From Pseudomonas syringae (GTDB taxonomy: Bacteria > Pseudomonadota > Gammaproteobacteria > Pseudomonadales > Pseudomonadaceae), in the NCBI RefSeq assembly GCF_023278085.1, contig NZ_CP066265.1:1270501-1334500 (forward strand): 64,000 bases of DNA, read 5' to 3'. Below the pieces are notes generated by a model. It was not told the DNA's origin, searched no databases, and was given only the letters and a program-made list of their open reading frames with translations. A program made the position numbers and the translations under genes. Of this stretch, positions 61,198 to 64,000 are shown piece after piece; the stretch's first letter is position 1; each line of letters opens with the position of its first letter.

Positions 61198-62052
61198 ATG
61201 ATGATGCGAAAAATACTGGGGGCGGGTGCCGCTCTGGTACTTGCTGTCAGTTCCACGCTGGCGATTGCCGAAACCAAGAGCCTGACCATCGGGTACGTAG
61301 AAGGCTGGTCCGACAGCGTCGCCACCACCTACGTGGCTTCCGAAGTGATCAAACAAAAGCTCGGCTATGAGGTCAAGTTGCAGTCTGTCGCAGCCGGAAT
61401 CATGTGGCAGGCGGTGGCCACCGACAAGCTGGACCTGATGCTGTCCGCCTGGCTTCCGGGTACTCACGGCGAGTATTACGCCAAGTACAAGGATCAGGTC
61501 GTCAACTACGGGCCCAATTTCAAGGACGCCAAGATCGGCCTGATCGTGCCTGAATACGTGAAAGCCAAAAGCATTGACGACCTCAAGACCGATGATTCTT
61601 TCAACAAGAAGATCACCGGGATCGATGCCGGCTCGGGCGTGATGCTCAAAACCGATCAGGCCATCAAGGACTATGGGCTGGACGGCTACAAACTGCAGGC
61701 CAGTTCCGGCGCGGGCATGATCGCCGAGCTCACCCGTGCCGAGAAGGCCAAAAAAGCCATCGTGGTCACCGGCTGGGTACCGCACTGGATGTTCGCCAAA
61801 TGGAAGCTGCGCTTTCTGGACGATCCCAAAGGCGTCTACGGCGCTGCAGAAACCGTCGACAACATTGGCAGCCTGAGCCTGGAGAAAAAAGCGCCGGACG
61901 TCGTGGCTTTCCTGAAAAAGTTCCAGTGGGCCTCCAAGGACGAGATCGGCGAAGTGATGCTGGCGATTCAGGACGGCGCAAAGCCTGAAGCGGCTGCCAA
62001 GAACTGGGTTGCCAAACACCCGGACCGTGTCGCTGCGTGGACTGCTAAATAG
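61198..62052 (+). CDS. betX: Periplasmic glycine betaine-binding protein (ABC transporter, OpuAC family)
   Basis: The protein is 284 aa from the ATG at 61198 (GGGGAAG upstream), with signal MMMRKILGAGAALVLAVSST ending AIAE. KSLTIGYVEGWSDSVATTYV is the OpuAC start. Aromatic residues in WSDS, IMWQAV, SAWLPG and VTGWVPHWMF look like the betaine cage. No ATPase/permease genes are adjacent. The order SBP, DUF485 protein, ActP matches PA3236 (betX), PA3235 and PA3234 in P. aeruginosa from memory, hence the symbol. It recruits betaine for a CbcWV-type transporter. Confidence 0.85.
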   Translation: MMMRKILGAGAALVLAVSSTLAIAETKSLTIGYVEGWSDSVATTYVASEVIKQKLGYEVKLQSVAAGIMWQAVATDKLDLMLSAWLPGTHGEYYAKYKDQVVNYGPNFKDAKIGLIVPEYVKAKSIDDLKTDDSFNKKITGIDAGSGVMLKTDQAIKDYGLDGYKLQASSGAGMIAELTRAEKAKKAIVVTGWVPHWMFAKWKLRFLDDPKGVYGAAETVDNIGSLSLEKKAPDVVAFLKKFQWASKDEIGEVMLAIQDGAKPEAAAKNWVAKHPDRVAAWTAK

Positions 62053-62083
62053 TCTCGAAACGCTCTGTAATGACCTTCTCAAG

Positions 62084-62114
62084 GCCGTCTGGTGTTATCG
62101 CCAGACGGCTTTTT
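62084..62114 (+). terminator. Terminator after betX
   Basis: GCCGTCTGG and CCAGACGGC with an 8-base loop, then TTTTTGCTTTT. It separates betX from the following symporter operon. Confidence 0.9.
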
Positions 62115-62287
62115 GCTTTTCTGCCCCCCAGTATTTTCTGCACGACCGACTGGCGGTGCGTCGCCACCGTGCGTGGAGCTGAAACGACGGCTAATGTCGT
62201 TCTAATACTAAGGTCGTCTGGAGTGCACGCCGGACCCGACTAAAGTGCGTTACGTGACATCTCATCTGTGCTGCGAGGACAAAAACA

Positions 62288-62599
62288 ATGAACGACAGCA
62301 TTTACCTCTCGATTCAAAACAGCCCCCGTTTCAAGGAGCTGGTATCCAAAAGAGAGCGTTTCGCCTGGATTCTTTCGGCGATCATGCTTGGGCTGTATGC
62401 AGCCTTTATTCTTTTGATTGCTTACGGGCCCCATATTCTGGGTGCCAAACTAAGCGCCACATCGACCATTACCTGGGGAATGCCGATAGGCGTAGGGCTG
62501 ATCCTTTCTGCGTTCGTGCTGACCGCCATCTATGTTCGTCGTGCAAACGGCGAGTTCGATGACTTGAACAACGCGATCCTGAAGGAGGCTCAGCAATGA
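62288..62599 (+). CDS. DUF485-family membrane protein (YjcH-like)
   Basis: The 103-aa protein has GAGGAC ahead of the [23 protein letters not shown] (about 27-46) and [20 protein letters not shown] are two membrane helices; the segment [10 protein letters not shown] before the first is the DUF485 hallmark. It overlaps actP by four bases (ATGA), as yjcH-actP in E. coli do. Probably an accessory subunit of the symporter. Confidence 0.9.
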   Translation: MNDSIYLSIQNSPRFKELVSKRERFAWILSAIMLGLYAAFILLIAYGPHILGAKLSATSTITWGMPIGVGLILSAFVLTAIYVRRANGEFDDLNNAILKEAQQ

Positions 62600-64000
62600 T
62601 CTGGCGCCTATCCGCAGCACTTGGCCTGGCCGCATTCGCTCCGACCCTCTGGGCGGCAGACGCGTTGACTGGCGCAGTACAGAAACAACCCCTCAACGTT
62701 GCGGCGATCATCATGTTCGTCATCTTCGTTGCCTTCACGCTGTACATCACTTACTGGGCCTCGAAGAAGAACAAGACTGCATCGGATTATTACTCGGCGG
62801 GCGGCAAGATCACTGGCTTCCAGAATGGGCTGGCCATCGCTGGCGACTACATGTCGGCAGCATCCTTTCTGGGTATTTCCGCGCTGGTCTACACCTCTGG
62901 CTACGACGGTCTGATCTACTCGATCGGCTTTCTGGTCGGTTGGCCGATCATTCTGTTCCTGATCGCCGAACGTTTGCGCAACCTGGGCAAATACACCTTT
63001 GCCGACGTGGCGTCGTACCGCCTCAAGCAAAAAGAAATTCGCACGCTGTCTGCCTGCGGTTCGCTGGTTGTGGTGGCGTTTTACCTGATTGCGCAGATGG
63101 TCGGTGCCGGCAAACTGATCCAGTTGCTGTTCGGTCTGGACTACACCGTTGCGGTCGTTCTGGTCGGTATCCTGATGTGCCTCTATGTGCTGTTCGGCGG
63201 CATGCTGGCCACCACCTGGGTGCAGATCATCAAGGCAGTCATGCTGCTGTCCGGTGCGTCGTTCATGGCGCTGATGGTCATGAAGCATGTCAACTTCGAC
63301 TTCAACATGCTGTTCTCCGAAGCGATCAAGGTTCACCCCAAAGGTGAAGCGATCATGAGCCCTGGCGGCCTGGTAAAAGATCCGATCTCTGCGTTCTCGC
63401 TGGGTTTGGCGCTGATGTTCGGTACGGCCGGTCTGCCACACATCCTGATGCGCTTCTTCACCGTCAGCGATGCCAAGGAAGCCCGTAAATCAGTGCTGTA
63501 TGCCACGGGCTTCATCGGCTACTTCTACATCCTGACCTTCATCATCGGTTTTGGCGCGATCCTGCTGGTCAGCACCAACCCGGCGTTCAAGGACGCAGCA
63601 GGTGCCTTGCTGGGCGGTAACAACATGGCGGCGGTGCACCTCGCGGATGCGGTGGGTGGCAGTCTGTTCCTGGGCTTCATCTCGGCAGTCGCGTTCGCCA
63701 CCATTCTGGCAGTGGTTGCCGGCTTGACCCTGGCTGGTGCTTCGGCGGTGTCTCACGACCTGTATGCCAGCGTAATCAAGGCTGGCAAGGCCAACGAGAA
63801 AGACGAAATCCGTGTCTCGAAGATGACGACGATTGCTCTGGCAGTCGTGGCAATCCTGCTGGGCATCGCGTTCGAGAGCCAGAACATCGCGTTCATGGTG
63901 GGCCTGGCTTTCTCCATCGCAGCCAGCTGTAACTTCCCGGTCCTGCTGCTTTCCATGTACTGGAAAAACCTCACCACCCGTGGCGCCATGATCGGCGGCT
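62596..64000 (+). CDS. actP: Cation/acetate symporter (sodium:solute symporter), 3' part outside the window
   Basis: It starts at the ATG at 62596 and stays open to the end of the window (468 residues visible). It has a signal-like first helix ([20 protein letters not shown]), then the SSS core: [20 protein letters not shown] (about 55-75), [20 protein letters not shown], and further helices. In E. coli, ActP imports acetate and other short-chain carboxylates with Na+ or H+. The link with yjcH makes acetate or pyruvate uptake likely. The end of the gene lies after 64000. Confidence 0.9.
   Translation, partial: MIWRLSAALGLAAFAPTLWAADALTGAVQKQPLNVAAIIMFVIFVAFTLYITYWASKKNKTASDYYSAGGKITGFQNGLAIAGDYMSAASFLGISALVYTSGYDGLIYSIGFLVGWPIILFLIAERLRNLGKYTFADVASYRLKQKEIRTLSACGSLVVVAFYLIAQMVGAGKLIQLLFGLDYTVAVVLVGILMCLYVLFGGMLATTWVQIIKAVMLLSGASFMALMVMKHVNFDFNMLFSEAIKVHPKGEAIMSPGGLVKDPISAFSLGLALMFGTAGLPHILMRFFTVSDAKEARKSVLYATGFIGYFYILTFIIGFGAILLVSTNPAFKDAAGALLGGNNMAAVHLADAVGGSLFLGFISAVAFATILAVVAGLTLAGASAVSHDLYASVIKAGKANEKDEIRVSKMTTIALAVVAILLGIAFESQNIAFMVGLAFSIAASCNFPVLLLSMYWKNLTTRGAMIGG

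Noticed and set aside
62608..63441. 277-codon minus-strand ORF
   Set aside because: Antisense to actP; rich in His, Gln and Arg as shadow frames usually are.
1..64000. Hrp boxes, CRISPR arrays, tRNA genes, integrases and transposases
   Set aside because: I looked for GGAACC-N15/16-CCAC spacing, regular short spacer repeats, tRNA cloverleaf ends and recombinase motifs and found none convincing by eye.

Overview
The window is bacterial chromosome with the high GC content, gene density and gene families of the genus Pseudomonas. A member of the P. syringae complex is the best guess. The clues are a CbrB/sigma-54-type Crc RNA locus, the betX - DUF485 - actP gene order, a 'stability determinant' antitoxin and G+C-rich intergenic repeats of the 'GCGGAGCGT' type. 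This assignment is from memory and inference; no search was run. I saw no tRNA, rRNA, CRISPR array, transposase, integrase or phage gene.

Layout. 1-5.2 kb: the 3' end of a DHA2 efflux pump, then an MFS pump/HxlR regulator pair and a large secreted alpha/beta-hydrolase-domain protein. 5.4-9.1 kb: a 557-bp direct repeat (orphan antitoxin gene plus the 3' end of a mechanosensitive channel gene) flanks a 1.55-kb segment with two small unknown genes; the intact channel gene lies in the right copy. 9.3-18.8 kb: accessory metabolic genes (LysR/MFS/hydrolase, an antibiotic-biosynthesis-monooxygenase-like protein, two quinone-oxidoreductase-like MDR enzymes, an SDR, a WYL regulator). A 20-bp operator-like motif is shared by two of the promoters. 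18.9-24 kb: a BamA paralogue beside a CpxR/CpxA-like two-component pair, with CpxR-type boxes in front of the flanking genes.

24.0-30.4 kb: the most interesting region. Seven tightly coupled minus-strand genes encode a thermostable-haemolysin-family (GNAT/LuxI-like) protein, an AMP-forming ligase, a haem-oxygenase-like di-iron oxidase, an SDR, a periplasmic TPR protein and a QseB/QseC-type two-component system. This looks like a small-molecule biosynthesis and sensing unit with its own regulator. A PmrA/QseB-type box precedes it, and a matching box precedes a PepSY-protein gene at 48.2 kb.

30.6-42.4 kb: housekeeping and envelope genes (DEAD-box helicase, DUF6279 lipoprotein, TorF-like porin, CvfB-like RNA-binding protein, DsbA-like protein, CsbD, YihY, peptide deformylase, an orphan betaine-binding protein, an Fcy1-like cytosine deaminase). 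42.8-46.1 kb: an RsbQ-like hydrolase followed by a PAS and a GAF histidine kinase. 46.2-52.6 kb: a PQQ-type sugar dehydrogenase, a PepSY protein, a TonB-dependent receptor, a tandem array of 114-bp repeats and an MHS-family transporter. 52.6-57.9 kb: an HTH-only LuxR protein, several unknown proteins, a MASE2-GGDEF cyclase and the remnant of an MFS transporter. 58-64 kb: MlaA/VacJ with an overlapping hydrolase, a Crc-family small RNA on the minus strand with a sigma-54 promoter and CbrB-like sites, then betX, DUF485 and actP (cut by the window end).
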